DNA of 64,000 nt from Moringa oleifera. Its lineage: Eukaryota; Streptophyta; Magnoliopsida; Brassicales; Moringaceae. Position numbers and translations under genes: made by a program. The notes under the pieces were generated by a model, which ran no database searches, had not been told where the DNA came from, and was given only the letters and a program-made list of their open reading frames with translations. The stretch lies in the NCBI GenBank assembly GCA_021397835.1, contig JAJFZO010000747.1, positions 1,614,501-1,678,500 on the forward strand, in the 5' to 3' direction. Positions 37,326 through 47,639 of the stretch are shown here, in pieces. Positions within the stretch are counted from its first letter, which is position 1. The number at the start of each line of letters is the position of its first letter.

Positions 37326-39023
37326 CTAGTACACACCATGTTTGGCTTTAGAGATCATATTGTAGACAGAAAGAGATGGTTGTAGACCAGACTCTCTCAT
37401 CTTTTTACGCAAAGACTCAGCCTCCTTCCACTTGTGATCCTTGCAGAGAACTCCAATGGTAGAGCAGTAGCTTGCCACATTAGGAACCAGGCCCTTCTCA
37501 TCCATTTCTTTTAGCAACCTCAGGGCCCTATAGGAGCTACCCTCTTTGCAGTATCCATGTATCATTGTATTGTATATAACCTCATTTGGCTCCAACTGCT
37601 TCTCAGGCAATGACTTAAAAAGTTTTGATGCTTCCTTCATGTTGCCTCTCATGCAGAACCCATTAATTAAGACACCATATGTGTGAACATCTGGAACCAA
37701 ACCTGTCCTCTCCATGGACGAAAATATCTGATATGCTTTCTCCATGTCATTTGATCGAACAAAGCTATCAATCAGGATTGTATATGTCACTTGAGATGGC
37801 TTTATTGATCTCTCCTCCATCTCCCTTACTAAATCAGCTACTTGCCCTGGATTTCCCGCCTTACAAAAGCCAGCAATTAGGACATTGTAAGTTACTAAAG
37901 ATGGAGAGTTAACATTGTCCTTCAATTGATTGAACAAACTCAAAGCCTTCTCCAACTTCCCCACATCACAGAGCCCCTCTATTAGTGTGTTGTAAGTTAT
38001 CAAATTTGGACTAATACCAGACCTTTTCATTTGATCCATCAGTGTCTCAGCCTCCCAAACTCGTTTGTCTCCACACAAACCACCGATCAAAGTATTATAT
38101 GTAACAACATTACATGCCACTCCTCTTTCACGCATTTTATCAAACAGTTCAAACGCTTTGCCAATTTTTCTATCCTTACAGTACACATTCATCATACAAT
38201 TATAAATGTATAAGTTGGGAACTACACCAGTTACTTTCATCTTCTCAAACAGCTCAAACCCATCTTTCTTAAGGCGATTTCTGAATAACCCATTAATCAA
38301 AACTGTGTAAGTGTGCTGATTTGCCGCCAATCCCCACTTCTCCATCTCGCAGAACAACCTTCTTGCCCTCTCAATACCGCCATTCTTACAACACCCATCA
38401 ATCAGAGTGGTGTATATAACAACATTTGGAGAACAACCCATCTCCTTCAATTGAATCAAGAGCTCGAAACCTTTGCTCAAATCACCAGCATTACAACAAC
38501 CCTTAATCATTATTCCAAAGCTATACACATCCAAATTAACCCTGTCCTTATTCTCATTAAAAAACAACCAAGCTTTATCAAAAGAGCTAGACCTAATAAG
38601 AAATCCTAGAAGATTGTTAAATGTGTTTGATCCAGGAACAAGGGTCTTATCAATCATTTGGTTAAAATAAAAGATCGCTCCCTCCAGCAGCTCGGATTGA
38701 ACATGGGCATTGATGATTGCTTCATATAAATGAACTATATTCGTTGAGTTCTGACTAAAATGGGCTTGTGCTGCTAAATGGTCGAGAAGAGAAGAGGAAG
38801 TGAAGAATGAAGAGGAGATTCGACCAGAGATCACTTGCAGAAGTACAGACTGTGCGTAAGACAGCATGTTGGATGAGAGAAGAAGATGCAGGATAAAAGA
38901 TATTGATTGGTGGGTGTGATGCAGGCCATGAAGTGCAAAGGAATTGAAGAGCGAAAGAGCTCTAAGAGGTGGGCTTTTCACCATTTTAGGAAACAGAGCA
39001 AGAGCATGCTGGGCATTCCACAT
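37326..39023 (-). CDS. Pentatricopeptide repeat protein, P class
   Basis: Single-exon frame of 565 aa starting MWNAQHALALFPKMVKSPP. About thirteen 35-residue PPR motifs run from about residue 95 to the end, each with the P-type pattern (for example VVTYNTLIGGLCGDKRVWEA and SGISPN; VTYTILIDSF). There are no E, E+ or DYW extensions, so it is not an editing-type PPR. The N-terminus is Arg/Ser/Leu-rich with few acids, compatible with mitochondrial import. Proteins of this class bind organelle RNA and affect splicing, stability or translation. The length and start are reminiscent of Arabidopsis ABO8 (At4g11690, mitochondrial), but orthology is unproven. It is divergently arranged with the GH17 gene 442 bp away. 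Confidence 0.93.
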   Translation of the reverse strand: MWNAQHALALFPKMVKSPPLRALSLFNSFALHGLHHTHQSISFILHLLLSSNMLSYAQSVLLQVISGRISSSFFTSSSLLDHLAAQAHFSQNSTNIVHLYEAIINAHVQSELLEGAIFYFNQMIDKTLVPGSNTFNNLLGFLIRSSSFDKAWLFFNENKDRVNLDVYSFGIMIKGCCNAGDLSKGFELLIQLKEMGCSPNVVIYTTLIDGCCKNGGIERARRLFCEMEKWGLAANQHTYTVLINGLFRNRLKKDGFELFEKMKVTGVVPNLYIYNCMMNVYCKDRKIGKAFELFDKMRERGVACNVVTYNTLIGGLCGDKRVWEAETLMDQMKRSGISPNLITYNTLIEGLCDVGKLEKALSLFNQLKDNVNSPSLVTYNVLIAGFCKAGNPGQVADLVREMEERSIKPSQVTYTILIDSFVRSNDMEKAYQIFSSMERTGLVPDVHTYGVLINGFCMRGNMKEASKLFKSLPEKQLEPNEVIYNTMIHGYCKEGSSYRALRLLKEMDEKGLVPNVASYCSTIGVLCKDHKWKEAESLRKKMRESGLQPSLSVYNMISKAKHGVY

Positions 39024-39465
39024 GGTTCCTCTGTTTGGCTTTGCAGGTTTGATTCGGAAAATTTTACATATCTTTTAAACTAAAAATTATTTATTAAATA
39101 TAATGTATTTAATAATATATATTTATACAAAGACGAATATATTTAAAATATTTTAAAAATATGAAGCAAGATTTTAATTCAGTTTCTAATATTCTGTACA
39201 AGAAAAGCAACCTATGCCACTCCCCCACGTTTATCTTTTACTGTCACTGGTATCTCTGCCTGTCTTCCACTATCGTCAGCAGAATTTAAGCGCGACTGCT
39301 CCACCTACCCTACCAGCGAATCATGAGCCCTAAGAAGTAAGAAAGTCCAATTAAAGCACGCCAAGGTGGGCCCCATATCACTCACCGCCCAGCAAAAGTA
39401 GTAAGTACCCAGGGACGGACTACCATCTTCCTTCTCCCTGCGATTTTCGGGTTTCTCAGAGAAAC
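39024..39465. promoter_or_regulatory. Divergent intergenic region between PPR and GH17 genes
   Basis: 442 bp separate the two start codons, which face apart, so both promoters must lie in or near this segment. The PPR-proximal half is AT-rich; the glucanase-proximal half is GC-richer. No single TATA element is compelling. Confidence 0.45.
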
Positions 39466-41663
39466 ATGGCAGCTGTATTGAATCTCTCTTCGTTTCTCTT
39501 CTTTGGTCTTTCTTGTCACTTCCTCTTGCCCTTCTCCGGCTCTGCTTCTGCTTCCTACTCCATCGGAGTGAACTACGGGACCGTGGCAAACAACCTTCCG
39601 CCGCCTCAACAGGTGGCGCAGTTTCTCAAGACCCGAACTACCATCGACCGGGTCAAGATCTTTGATGCCAACCCTGACATCCTCCACGCTTTTGCTGACA
39701 CTGGGATCGCCGTTACGGTGACCGTCGGAAATGGTGATATACCTTCGCTTGCCAAGCTCCCTGCGGCCAAGACATGGGTTGCTAACAACATTCTGCCGTT
39801 TCATCCCAGGACCACAATCCGATACATCGCCGTGGGTAACGAGATTCTTGCTACTTCAGACAAGGTACTGATTGCCTATCTTTTGCCCGCCATGAAAACC
39901 TTGAAATCTGCGCTCGATCAGGCCAACATCACCAGTGTCCAAGTCTCCACCCCGCACTCGCTGGGCATACTGTCGGCATCCGAGCCGCCGAGCTCCGGTC
40001 GGTTCCGCAAGGGCTACGACAAAGCCATATTCGCGCCGATCCTCGAGTACCACAAGCAAACGAAGTCACCTTTCATGGTAAACCCGTACCCATACTTCGG
40101 GTTCCGAGCTGACACCTTGAACTACGCTCTGTTCAAGCCGAATGCCGGCGTTTTCGACCCGGTTACGAAGATAAACTACACCAACATGTTCGATGCGCAG
40201 ATGGATGCGGTATACTCGGCGATGAAGAGGGTGGGGTACGGCGACGTGGACATCGTGGTGGCGGAAACGGGGTGGCCGTCTGTGGGTGTCCCGAACCAAC
40301 CGGGCGTGAGCTTGGAGAATGCGCTTTCCTATAACGGCAACCTTGTGAAGCACGTGAACTCCGGCAAAGGAACGCCCTTGATGCCTAACCGGACCTTCGA
40401 GACCTACATTTTCTCTTTGTTCAACGAAAATCTCAAACCCATTGTTCCAGAGCAGAATTTCGGGCTGTTCAAACCGGATCTCACTCCGGTTTACGACGTC
40501 GGCATTTTGAAGAACAAACAGGTAGCTTCCCCTGTTTCTTTAACTGTAATTTTCATCCGGTGATTGGCATGGGTAGTCTCGTAATTTTAACTATGCACGC
40601 TTGTCTAGGAGTTAAGGTCAGGTTTTTGTTTGACCATCTGATAGACTAGTTTTGGCTATCCGTGATGTAATCATTGGACGGTTAAGATTGCGTTTCAAAA
40701 GGGAGTCCACCCGTAGTATTTGACCACGGAACCTCCTCGCCAATCAGCTGCTGATACGTAGGGACGCGCACAGAAGTTTCGTAGAGGTGTCACCATTATA
40801 CGTTTACGTGTCGTCTTGTAAGTTTATGATTCCGACACCTGCCACTGCCAGCTTTCACCCATGGAAGACTTCAGCTGAAGACAAGCAGTACTTGTCTTAG
40901 CTGTCTCCTGACCGAACTACCCTCTCATCGGTTGCCCTCCTCCTCCCGAGGATGGACATCTTAAGGGGTATTATAGTCATTAAACTTAGCATTAAAAAAA
41001 TCTCCCGCTCTTTTTGTCTAGAAAGGTGTTCCCGACGCAGACAAATCTGCCAGATAATCTTTCTTTTGTTTGTTAAAGATAGAAGAGATCACGAAATTTT
41101 TTGTGCAGGCGGCGGGTTCCCCTTCCGGCGGTGCACAGGCGCCGGGGTCTCCTACCGGTGGTGCGCAGGCTCCGTCGTCAGGTGCTGGGAAGAAATGGTG
41201 CGTGCCGAAAGCTGACGCCAGCGATGCCGCGCTGCAAGCGAACATAGACTACGTGTGTAGCAGCGGAGTAAACTGCACACCCATACAGGAAGGCGAAGCC
41301 TGTTTCAACCCCAACACTATTCGGTCACATGCATCGTACGCCATGAACGCATACTTCCAAGCCTTCGGCCGCCACGACTTCAACTGTGATTTCAGCCACA
41401 CCGGAGTCATCACCACCGACGATCCCAGTACGTTTTCCACTATCCCCCCTCCCTGGAACTATCAACATTCCTCTGTTCTTCCATGTTTTTTTTTTTAAAA
41501 AAAAATTTCCATCCTTTTGGCAGGTCACGAGACGTGTAGTTATCCTTTTCAAGCAGTGAAGGGCCTAAAGGCTGTAAAGCTAGAGAAATCCGCGTCAACC
41601 ACGTTGAGAATGTCTATGGCATCTTGCTTTCTGATGCTTGCACACCATCTGTTTGTCTTATAG
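39466..41663 (+). CDS. Glucan endo-1,3-beta-glucosidase, GH17 with X8/CBM43 domain, probably GPI-anchored
   Basis: Three exons: 39466-40521, 41109-41427 and 41524-41663, GT-AG and in phase, giving 504 aa. Residues 1-30 are a signal peptide (hydrophobic core, then SASAS). The GH17 barrel starts YSIGVNYGT. The catalytic Glu pair is Glu126 in AVGNEI (acid/base) and Glu267 in VAETGWPS (nucleophile). A Gly/Ala/Pro/Ser linker follows, made of two copies of GSP.GGAQAP (353-376). The X8 domain (about 380-465) has its Cys pattern intact (WCVPK...[10 protein letters not shown]...CFNP...FNCDF...TCSY). The C-terminus ends in a hydrophobic stretch ([15 protein letters not shown]), consistent with a GPI signal. 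Family members hydrolyse callose at the cell wall and plasmodesmata. Confidence 0.94.
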
Positions 41664-43066
41664 TTTAAACGAAACTATCCCGATGGACAGCCTTCTTTGT
41701 ATAATTTATATTGGGTTAGTGTACGGCCTTTAGGTGGTCTGGATCATGGACCGGGAAATGTAGCTTTTGATTTTATAAAGTTAGCTCCTTTTCTCCTTCC
41801 CTTTGGTTCCGGTCTAAAGTAAAGGGGTTGATGTCTTTCGGTTTGGTCACCTTTTTAATCAAATTTAGCTTTTGTTTTATGATTATCTTATTATTAGAAC
41901 GGATCAAAATTTTATTTGACAATTTATTCAAATAAATGATTAAAAAATTTTAGGGTAAGAATTTTATAAAATTTAAATATTTATTTTATGTTATTAATTT
42001 AATTCTTATATTTAAAAAATGATAAATTAATTTTAATTTATCAAATTTAGTTTAAATTAAATTTTATTAAAAGATTTAAAAATTTGAGGCTTTTAAATTA
42101 GAAATTTTATTTAATAAATGTTAATTTGAAATTTATCTTTGATATAAAAAAATATTCATGACACAAAAATTTTTATAATTTTTTAAATAATTATATTATT
42201 ATTAAAATTTTTTATATTATAAGTTTAAAAATATACATTTTTAATATTAAAAATTTTAAAATTTTTATAACGATAATTTGAATATTTTTTTATATCAAAA
42301 TAAATTTTAAGTTAAAATTTGATGTATAAAATTTTTAATTTTAAATATTAAATTGATATATTAAAATTTAGTTTGTTATTTTAAAAAATAAGGGTTTTAT
42401 TGATAATTTAAAATAAATATTAAAATTTTATAAGATTTTTATCTAAATTTTTATTTATATTTTTTATTATTAAAATAAAGAAATTTAATATAGATGAAAT
42501 CAATAGAAAATTTAAATTGAGATAATCATATTAAATAAAACAGAGTTCTTTTGTTTATTGTGTTGTTTTGAATTGTTGCACTTCTAATAAAATAAAAATA
42601 AGATATATCTCAAAATATAATAGGCATCTAATGAATATCTTTAAAATAAATAATTATCAATTTTTGAGATAAATACTGAAGTAAATGAACAGATAAATTA
42701 TTAAGTATTTTAATCTTATGGATCAAATATATTAAAATTAAAATTTAATTTATTACTTTTTAAATATATAGAATTGATTGATAATATAAAGTAAATATCA
42801 ATATTTTATAAAATTTTTACTCAAAATTTAATACAATTTAAATTAACAAAAATATATTAATCATAGAATAATATTATAATATTTTTGTTTATAATTTTAG
42901 CATCAACAAAAACTATCATATAATTCCTTTGGATGAGAGTTAAAGAAATTGATCAAAAGAATCAAAGAAACAAGTAATAAATGCTGGAAAGAAAATGGAA
43001 CTCAAACGGGCAAATAAACAAAGTAGTTAAAAGACAAAAACTTGTTCATGACCAGCAACAGGGGTT
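41664..43066. other. 3' flank of the glucanase and AT-rich spacer
   Basis: 41664-41830 is the likely 3' UTR. 41880-42950 is extremely AT-rich with homopolymer-like runs and no coding frame. Confidence 0.5.
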
Positions 43067-43492
43067 TCACCACAGAGAACGACGGCAAAGAGGGCAAGGC
43101 TTATCCTTGATGATCCAGCTGTTAATGCAATCTGTGTGGTACATGTGTTTGCAGACATGAAGAACTCGGCACTGATCTCCATCCCTGAAATCCTCCAAGC
43201 ATATAGCGCAATCCCCATCGTTGAATATTTTCTTTCCACTGTTGTATATAATCGGGGTACTCCAAGGCGTCTGCCTCCGCGTTTGCGCAGCCCGGCGGCG
43301 TCTGGATTCTCTTAGATAATCCTGGAGGATGCAAAACGCGAAATACCAAGCAGCTAGCAACCCCACAAAAAAAGTGAAGTCAGAAATCGCACTGTAAACA
43401 TGAGACGGCCCTGCTGGTGGTGGTAGCGGTGGTGAATATTCTTCTGACAGCGGCATCTCTAGCCACGGTAGAGGATGAGGACAACAAACCAT
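43067..43492 (-). CDS. RING-H2 protein, ATL-like (type C)
   Basis: Intronless. The frame extends to a TTG at 43519, but the first ATG is 43492, giving 141 aa. A Pro-rich N-terminus is followed by one transmembrane segment (about 37-57), a basic cluster (RESRRRR) and a C-terminal RING-H2 domain (95-136) with all eight ligands: CAICLEDF...HVCKHMYHTDC...CPLC. Such proteins are membrane-anchored E3 ubiquitin ligases that recruit an E2 through the RING. It differs from the type A and B genes downstream in its short tail and the position of its transmembrane segment. Confidence 0.85.
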   Translation of the reverse strand: MVCCPHPLPWLEMPLSEEYSPPLPPPAGPSHVYSAISDFTFFVGLLAAWYFAFCILQDYLRESRRRRAAQTRRQTPWSTPIIYNSGKKIFNDGDCAICLEDFRDGDQCRVLHVCKHMYHTDCINSWIIKDKPCPLCRRSLW

Positions 43493-44751
43493 TGGAGTAT
43501 GAACTTGTGAAAAAGACAAGAAGTTGGTGATTTATCTGAGTTAATTGCTATCAGCAGACTCAAAGCGGTCTTCTAATTTATATTTTTATCAAGAGTTCTT
43601 TCGTGATTAGGAAACCTTAATTTGTTTAGTTTCTTTCTTAATTTATATCTGTGTCTTATCCTGTGGGACAACAAAACCAAATAGAAGAAGAAGAAGGAGA
43701 GGGACATGTGATTCAACGTGGAATAGTAAACGAAATTCTATCTAATAAATTTTCATAATTTTATATAAATAATATATATTTGCAAACTATTTATAATTTA
43801 TGTAAACATTGAGTTATAGGATATTATAATATTTTTAAAAATATGAAAATTAAATGCTTTATAAAGTTAAAATTTTGAAATATAAGACTGTTATACATTA
43901 TTTTAAAACTTAAATTTACAAAAATTTATTTTAAAATTAATATAAATATTTAATATTGTAAATTAATATATATTTTTTCAAATCATATGTTTAGAAAAAT
44001 ATGTTATGATAGACCATAATTAAAATGTTATAATTTTGATGATATAATAATATTGATTAATTAATTTACTTAAAACATTATTTGAATTGATATTAATATC
44101 GCTATAATATTATAAACTCCTATAAAATAAATTATCAATTAATAATAATTTCAAGATTTTTTTTTGATATCAATGTGCATACTAAAGTTGCTTTTTATAT
44201 ATATTAATACATATAAATAAAATTTTAATATATTTTATTAAAATGAAATGATTGTAATTCAATTACTAATATAATACAGCAAGGAAGTAGACTTATATAA
44301 GGCAATTCTAATTCTCATTTATTATCAATTGTAATCATTTTATTGTTAAGTTGAAACACGATTTATCTTAAAATATTTATTCAAAATTTATTATTTTTTT
44401 GATTTTTTTTTTAGTTTGATATGGCTATAACATCATCAACTTTATTTACTATATTAATTTGATCTCATTATAATAATAATGATTCAATTAACATTTTATC
44501 AAATACGTATGAATGTAATTTTAATTAATTAATTGATATTTTAGTTTACATTTTAAAATTTTAATTCTAAATAATTTATTAACAGCGTCAATTATAACAT
44601 TTATTAATATATATTTGATATAATAAAATAATCTCAAACTTTGCATGAATTCAGAACCAATATTATTAATTAACTTTAATAAAACCTCAATAGATGATAT
44701 GATGAGCTAAGAATTAATACAATCCATGACTCTTATCACTAATCGGTTTAA
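43493..44751. other. AT-rich spacer; 3' flank of RING-A1
   Basis: 43493-43560 is the leader side of RING-C. From about 43860 to the RING-A1 stop, the sequence is one arm of a large inverted duplication (see 47640-49050). No coding frame. Confidence 0.5.
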
Positions 44752-45070
44752 CTACTGGTTGTCATGACAACGGGTTCGAACAGAACCGCGACAGAGCGGG
44801 CAACGGTTGTCTTTCCTGAGCCACTCGTCGATGCAGGCTTGGTGGTAAGCATGTTTGCAGTTGTCGATAACTTTACATTTATCTCTATCTTCGAAAACTT
44901 CCAAACAAATTACACACTCTTTACTGCACCATATTGTCTTGTTGTCACTCTCGTATAAGACGACTGTAACATTCGAACGAGACTGTGCGGTGCAGTGAGA
45001 AATTGAAATGTGCACGTGATTGCCCATTTCAATGTCTTGGATTTCACCTCGCCTAAAGAGCAGACAGCCA
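43860..45070 (+). repeat. Inverted duplication, arm 1
   Basis: Contains most of RING-A1 and about 0.9 kb of its 3' flank. The reverse complement of this arm is present at about 47640-49050: compare 44705-44760 with 48110-48175, and 44160-44330 with 48535-48720. The arms are imperfect, with many substitutions and small indels. Edges are approximate. Confidence 0.75.
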
Positions 45071-45237
45071 ATGCAGTAGTAACAGAAGATGACAAGCAAT
45101 GGGTAAAACACGGCAAGACATCCCACGATTAGCCAGCGGCTATCAAACCCAATTGTCGGCGGAGACCCAACTGGAGGAGGAATGTAAGATGATGATGGCA
45201 AAAGGGAAGGAGGAGGTGAAGAGAAAATGGAACTCAT
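44752..45237 (-). CDS. RING-H2 protein, ATL-like (type A1)
   Basis: Intronless, 161 aa from ATG 45237. The N-terminus is Ser/Pro-rich (SSPPPSLLPSSSYIPPP). One strong transmembrane segment spans about 35-61, followed by FRRGE. The RING-H2 domain (108-149) has all eight ligands: CVICLEVF...DNCKHAYHQAC...CPLC. It is a predicted membrane-anchored E3 ubiquitin ligase. The promoter has a TATATAAA-like box about 90 bp upstream and a GA/CT tract in the leader. It is a paralogue of the genes at 53385 and 62906 and of the pseudogene at 47690. Confidence 0.88.
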   Translation of the reverse strand: MSSIFSSPPPSLLPSSSYIPPPVGSPPTIGFDSRWLIVGCLAVFYPLLVIFCYYCIGCLLFRRGEIQDIEMGNHVHISISHCTAQSRSNVTVVLYESDNKTIWCSKECVICLEVFEDRDKCKVIDNCKHAYHQACIDEWLRKDNRCPLCRGSVRTRCHDNQ

Positions 45238-45327
45238 TGAGGTATATGTGTGTGAGCGAGCAAGAGAGCAAAAGAGTTAGAGATAGAGAGAGAGAGAAGG
45301 TGACTGAAATGCAAGGAGGGAATAGCC

Positions 45328-45336
45328 TTTATATAC
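45328..45336 (-). promoter_or_regulatory. TATA box of RING-A1
   Basis: GTATATAAA on the minus strand, about 91 bp upstream of ATG 45237. The matching position upstream of A3 and A5 also has a TATA box. Confidence 0.55.
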
Positions 45337-45546
45337 AAATAGATAGATTTAGAGTAGGATTAGGAGATGATTATTATTAAAATGATTATCAATGCCTATA
45401 TGGAAAAAGGAAAAGATAGGTCTGATCTCATCGTCAAGGAATTAAATATAAAAGGTTATTTTTCAAATTTCACACGTCAAAATGAGGACAAGTTCTATAT
45501 ATTTATTTAGACCTCGACACGTACGTAAACACAAATGGTGAATTAA

Positions 45547-45894
45547 TTAACAAGCTGAGTCTGTTAAGCAATTCGGGCGATTTCTCTTCTTCGTCAACCA
45601 ACTAAGGATGCATGAAGCATGGAAGGCATGGTTACAGGCACGAAGCAGCTTGAACTCGTCCCCAACCTTGAAATCTTCCAAGCAGATCGTGCATTGTTCG
45701 ATCTCGATGGAGCTTTCGATATGGCCTCGGCTACCGTAAGCAAGAGCAGGTAATGGGAAGTGATCCGGCAGCCCACCGTCTGCAACTTCCACTACAGCTT
45801 TCTCTATGTCACCATGCAGGTTATCCTCTTCCTCCTCCTCTTCGTGGCAGCAGGGCCGCTGCAGGATTACGAAAACGTAGATGAAGCCGGCGAG
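45547..45894 (-). pseudogene. RING-H2 type B pseudogene (B1)
   Basis: A paralogue of the intact gene at 56588-57058. It is open from LAGFIYVFVILQRPCCHEEEE through AVVEVADGGLPDHFPLPALAYGS into the RING (CTICLEDF...ACNHAFHASC). An in-frame deletion of about 30 bp near 45577 removes the last ligand pair (CPIC becomes RPNC followed by the tail). The first 31 codons and the start are missing, because at 45894 the sequence joins directly to the CXIP4-like relic. Losing two zinc ligands would destroy the RING. Confidence 0.85.
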
Positions 45895-46880
45895 TGCAGT
45901 CCTGCAGACCCACGGTATATGGCAGATGTCACACGGTTGAGCTCTATGCTCGAATTTTCACCGAGTGATGGTACGAGTAACACCCAACTCGTTAGCCAAT
46001 CCGTCACCAATGCCCTCAATTTCAAGTGAGCTTTATACTAGAAGCACACACCCACGCACACAAAAGAGAATGAAATAGAGACACAAGTGTTTACGACAAC
46101 CAATCCCACCTTTTTCACTGACGAATAAAAATTTACACTCTAGATGCAGCAGGACATCACACGTTTGATGACTCTGCCTCTAAGTTTATATAGCCTACAA
46201 AACTTGGCAGTTGACACCCCCAACTGCCCTAGGGTAATGGGGTTTCATCTCCACAAAATCAGCCCCACATGCAGCTTTGACTCCAGCCCCTTGCGACAAG
46301 TGTCCCACTCCCTTGCAAGTGCCTGGCAACTACTGGTAACTGCTGTCAACTGTTGCAAAATGTTAGAAACTGCTGCTAGCTTTGTGGGCTAAGCCCACCA
46401 AGTGCACTCCGAGTGCCTCGTGCTCATTTGCGTGCCTGATAAGGTGCCAATGCGAGCCCGTGTCTGTTTTTCTGTCAGTGTTCTGCTCACCCGCTGCCCA
46501 GGTGCCCTGCACCATGTCTAGTCCTTATGAGCCATCTCTTTATGACTCACGCATCAAAGACTTGACCGATAGCCATCGCAAGTGGGCTGCTCTCGTGAGC
46601 AGGCCCAAGCAAGTGTCAATACTTGCTTGTGATGCTTCCCATGGCATCACTTGGGCTGGAGCCCCGATGAGCATCCCATGTCTTCATCGTGCCACCACGC
46701 CACTGATATGTAAGGGGCTTACTGCAGACTATTGTCGGGTATGACCCATATGCACCCAACAAAGATGACTGGAAGACGACCTCGCAGCAGAAATCCACAA
46801 ACCCGGCCTTGAACCTCGTGAGAATGCTTATGCCAGCTTCCAGAGCCTCTTAGCCATTGCCCGCATCACTGGGTATATAT
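45895..46880 (+). pseudogene. CXIP4-like zinc-knuckle pseudogene, copy 1, split by a solo LTR
   Basis: 45895-45926 encodes SAVLQTHGIWQ, and after the LTR insertion 46729-46780 continues TIVGYDPYAPNKDDWKT. A frameshift then leads to ENAYASFQSLLAIARITG (to about 46873). This order and wording match plant CAX-interacting protein 4 (CXIP4), a CCHC zinc-knuckle protein. The start and the zinc knuckle itself are missing. The identification comes from memory of the family, not a search. Confidence 0.75.
45927..46723 (-). mobile_element. Solo LTR with 5-bp target-site duplication
   Basis: A 797-bp insert flanked by GCAGA on both sides (45922-45926 and 46724-46728), interrupting an otherwise collinear CXIP4-like relic. 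Read on the minus strand it starts AGTAAGCCCCTTAC (the usual initial TG is AG here) and ends GTGTGACA. A TATA box (CTATATAAA, complement of 46186-46194) lies inside, followed by a presumed R-U5. No internal retrotransposon genes are present, so it is a solo LTR left by recombination. It is more GC-rich than its surroundings. Confidence 0.8.
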
Positions 46881-47240
46881 AAATTTGTTGCCAGATTTTA
46901 GCAATGGTTTTTCAAAATTATTTTACTAAATAAACTTCTTTTGTTATTTTAAATTTATATATTTTAATAAATATTTTTTAAAGATTATTGCAGAGAAAAA
47001 TCATAAACTAAACATGTTTTTAAAATTTAAACACTAATGTATTAATTGAATTCACAACATATTTGATTTTTATGGGATCTAAATAAAACTTTAAATTCAG
47101 TAGCCCTAAAAATTAAGATAATTTTATTTTTAAAATAATTTAAAAATACTCAAATAAATTTTATATAATATTTAAATCAATCCCTTAATTTAGAAACTTT
47201 GATTTTATTTTCAAGATATTTTGAATTTGTTTTTCTTTAT
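46880..47240 (+). repeat. Dispersed AT-rich repeat, copy 1
   Basis: Shares a long, imperfect stretch (AAATTATTTTAC.AAATAAACTTC, then TTTTAAATTTATATATTTT) with 51890-52200 in the same orientation and with about 59870-60060 in reverse. No coding capacity; unclassified, possibly a non-autonomous element or an old LTR piece. Confidence 0.6.
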
Positions 47241-47639
47241 GTGATGATTTGGTTACAACTTTGAGAGCCAATTAAATGGTATTTGGCTTGCCGGCTCTAC
47301 TTTCACTTGGAGTGGAACATGCTGTTATTGAATTACTATACCTGGAGACTAGCAGCCATGGAGTTAGGCTTAATGGGCATTTTGACTGTTATCCCATATC
47401 GGAAAATCTTCTTTACAGTTTCATATATTTTGATATACAAACACAGAACATAGTGCAACCGGCCAAAAAAAGAAAATATAACCCAAGCAGTATTACAATC
47501 TATATACAAACTTGATTGTTTAAGATCTTTCAAGTAGATTATACACTGTTCTAGCACCAGAGATGATTATAATATTCGAGAGAGAGAGGAACTAACAAAA
47601 AAACCTGAAGAAAAAAGAAATTCAAGACAATGAACCAGC

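Noticed and set aside
37679..38670. Plus-strand frames within the PPR gene
   Set aside because: Shadows; the minus-strand PPR frame is uninterrupted and shows the repeat motifs.
39605..40353. Minus-strand frames within the glucanase exon
   Set aside because: Shadows of the GC-rich GH17 coding sequence.
43493..43519. N-terminal extension of RING-C from a TTG
   Set aside because: Plant translation starts at ATG; the first in-frame ATG is at 43492. The same reasoning moved the starts of the MBD genes to 24546 and 35573.
45760..46029. Plus-strand frame running through RING-B1, the CXIP4 relic and the LTR
   Set aside because: It crosses three unrelated sequence blocks and is accidental.
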